Part shown: positions 49,457-50,599 of the stretch, one piece after another
How positions within the stretch are numbered: position 1 is the stretch's first letter
How the letters are laid out: each line of letters starts with the position of its first letter
DNA from: an uncultured Bradyrhizobium sp.
GTDB lineage: Bacteria; Pseudomonadota; Alphaproteobacteria; Rhizobiales; Xanthobacteraceae
Reading direction: 5' to 3'
Assembly (NCBI RefSeq): GCF_936928535.1
Contig: NZ_CAKZHY010000078.1
Coordinates: forward strand, 1-50,599
Length of the DNA: 50,599 nt
The notes under the pieces: model-generated
What the model saw: only the letters and a program-made list of their open reading frames with translations
What the model was told of the DNA's origin: nothing
Databases searched by the model: none
Made by a program: the position numbers and the translations under genes

Positions 49457-50431
49457 ATGACCAAAGCGGTCCGTGTGCACAAGGTCGGAGGCCCTGAAGC
49501 GCTGGTCTATGAGAGCGTCGACCTTCCGGCGCCCGGACCCGGCGAGGTGCGCATCCGCCAGCACGCGGTCGGCCTGAACTTCATCGACGTCTATTATCGC
49601 ACCGGGCTCTACAAGGCGCCGGGGCTGCCCTTCATCGCGGGCAATGAGGCCTCGGGCGAGGTGGTCTCCGTTGGGCCGGGCGTGACGCATTTTCATCCCG
49701 GCGACCGCGTCGCCTACTACCACAATCTCGGCGCGTATGCGAGCGAGCGCAATATTCCCTGGGAGAAGCTGGTCAAGCTGCCCGATCACATCACGCACGA
49801 GCAGGGCGCCGTGCTGATGCTCAAGGGCCTGACCGTCTGGTATCTCCTGCACAAGACCTTCAAGGTCGAGCCGCATCATCGGGTGCTGATCCATGCCGCC
49901 GCCGGCGGCATCGGCTTGCTCGCCTGCCAATGGGCGAGCGCGTTGGGGGCCCACGTCATCGGCACGGTCGGCTCGCGCGAGAAGGCCGAGCTCGCGGAGG
50001 CCAATGGCTGCGACCACGTCATCCTCTACAACGAGGAAGATTTCGTCGCGCGCGTCAAACAGATTAGCCGCAACGAGGGCTGCGACGTCGTCTATGACGG
50101 CGTCGGCAAATCGACCTTCCCGGGCTCGTTGTCGTGCCTCAAGCCGCGCGGCATGTTCGTGTCGTTCGGCAACGCCTCAGGCCCGGTGCCGCCGTTCTCC
50201 ATCGCCGAGCTGAACAATCACGGCTCGCTGTTTGCGACCCGGCCGAAGCTCAACGACTATATCGGCACCCGCAAGGAACTGCTGGAAGGCGCCGACACGC
50301 TGTTCTCCGCGGTCCTCAACGGCAAGCTACACGTGCCGATCAACCACGCCTACGCGCTCAAGGACGCCGCGAAGGCGCATATCGATCTTGAAAGCCGCAA
50401 GACGACGGGTGCGTCTATTCTGAAGCCGTAG
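49457..50431 (+). CDS. Quinone oxidoreductase (NADPH-dependent, MDR family)
   Basis: 324 residues, zinc-free medium-chain reductase. The N-terminal VHKVGGPEALVYESVDLPAPGPGEV and GLNFIDVYYRTGLYK match quinone oxidoreductases. The nucleotide loop is HAAAGGIGLLACQWA (about 152-166), AAGGIG being the usual variant. The end HIDLESRKTTGASIL is typical. It reduces quinones to semiquinones or hydroquinones with NADPH. AGGAGG precedes ATG 49457; earlier codons are not coding. Confidence 0.93.
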   Translation: MTKAVRVHKVGGPEALVYESVDLPAPGPGEVRIRQHAVGLNFIDVYYRTGLYKAPGLPFIAGNEASGEVVSVGPGVTHFHPGDRVAYYHNLGAYASERNIPWEKLVKLPDHITHEQGAVLMLKGLTVWYLLHKTFKVEPHHRVLIHAAAGGIGLLACQWASALGAHVIGTVGSREKAELAEANGCDHVILYNEEDFVARVKQISRNEGCDVVYDGVGKSTFPGSLSCLKPRGMFVSFGNASGPVPPFSIAELNNHGSLFATRPKLNDYIGTRKELLEGADTLFSAVLNGKLHVPINHAYALKDAAKAHIDLESRKTTGASILKP

Positions 50432-50445
50432 GGCGTCGACGCCGT

Positions 50446-50540
50446 CGTCATGCCCGGGGAGAAGCGCGAAGCGCGTCTTCGCGCTAGATGTCCCGGCCAT
50501 CCACGTTCTTCGCGCTGCGCTTAGGCGTGGATGGCCGGGA
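50446..50540. repeat. Dispersed palindromic repeat (long form)
   Basis: Starts CGTCATGCCCGG like the repeat at 35327. It contains TCCCGGCCATCCACG (50491-50505) and CGTGGATGGCCGGGA (50526-50540), a perfect 15-base inverted repeat, plus a smaller GCGCGAAG/CTTCGCGC hairpin. It directly follows the quinone oxidoreductase gene and may act as its terminator. The 59 bases that follow to the window end show no feature. Confidence 0.85.
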
Positions 50541-50599
50541 CAAGCCCACGGCTGTCCGGTTTAGATTTTCTGGACAAGGCGCATGGCGTTGATTCTAGT

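Noticed and set aside
1..50599. CRISPR array, prophage, insertion sequence, restriction-modification or toxin-antitoxin island
   Set aside because: No spaced direct repeats, integrase, transposase, phage structural genes or defence genes are readable. The only hints of mobility are the tRNA-Lys fragment and the dispersed palindromes.

Overview
The window is ordinary, gene-dense, GC-rich alphaproteobacterial chromosome, almost certainly Bradyrhizobium. The reasons are a cyclic beta-(1,3),(1,6)-glucan locus of the ndvB/ndvC type, a textbook FixK-type box, a phosphatidylcholine synthase gene, an EcfG-like promoter in front of an HWE-type histidine kinase, many small secreted proteins of rhizobial type, and dispersed intergenic palindromes of the kind scattered through Bradyrhizobium genomes. 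I see no prophage, insertion sequence, CRISPR array or recognisable defence island.

Layout. 1-8.4 kb: end of an unidentified membrane gene, a DUF305 protein, a cysK-like cysteine synthase with a BrnA-like orphan antitoxin gene behind it, a caspase-like secreted protein, an EamA transporter, a RidA protein, two overlapping genes for small secreted proteins, a formyltransferase-like protein and small conserved proteins. 8.4-16 kb: acetoacetyl-CoA synthetase, a small secreted protein behind a FixK box, two zinc-ribbon proteins, an AI-2E/PerM-type permease, a Nudix hydrolase behind a perfect palindrome, a putative short RNA behind a CRP-type site, a structured leader, and tRNA-Lys(TTT) with a decayed partial copy of itself nearby. 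16.3-22 kb: the glucan locus (ndvB, a small secreted gene that is probably ndvD, and ndvC). 22-31.4 kb: secreted and SPOR-like proteins, glmU and glmS (UDP-GlcNAc supply), a DUF502 membrane protein, a DUF1932 dehydrogenase and a PanE-type reductase. 31.4-39.3 kb: HWE kinase, then recG divergent from sdhE-mfd. 39.4-44 kb: a leftward run of a family 5 (YejA-like) solute-binding protein, an AMP-ligase homologue without its ATP-binding loop, and a GGDEF-like protein without its signature. 44.3-50.4 kb: IalB-like protein, hspQ, an AEC permease, a UbiH-type hydroxylase, the pcs-terC pair and a quinone oxidoreductase.

Shared themes. Several genes serve the envelope: glmS/glmU make UDP-GlcNAc, ndvB/ndvC make periplasmic cyclic glucan, and pcs makes phosphatidylcholine. 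recG and mfd serve replication-fork and transcription-coupled repair. sdhE supports flavinylation of succinate dehydrogenase.

The observations most worth testing are non-canonical: a probable ATT start codon for ndvC, a putative ~60-nt RNA placed exactly behind a CRP-consensus site, a 26-bp palindrome overlapping the Nudix promoter, a decayed tRNA-Lys fragment suggesting an old integration scar, and the pairing of a degenerate AMP-ligase with a degenerate GGDEF protein. All family names come from reading the sequence; no database search was run.
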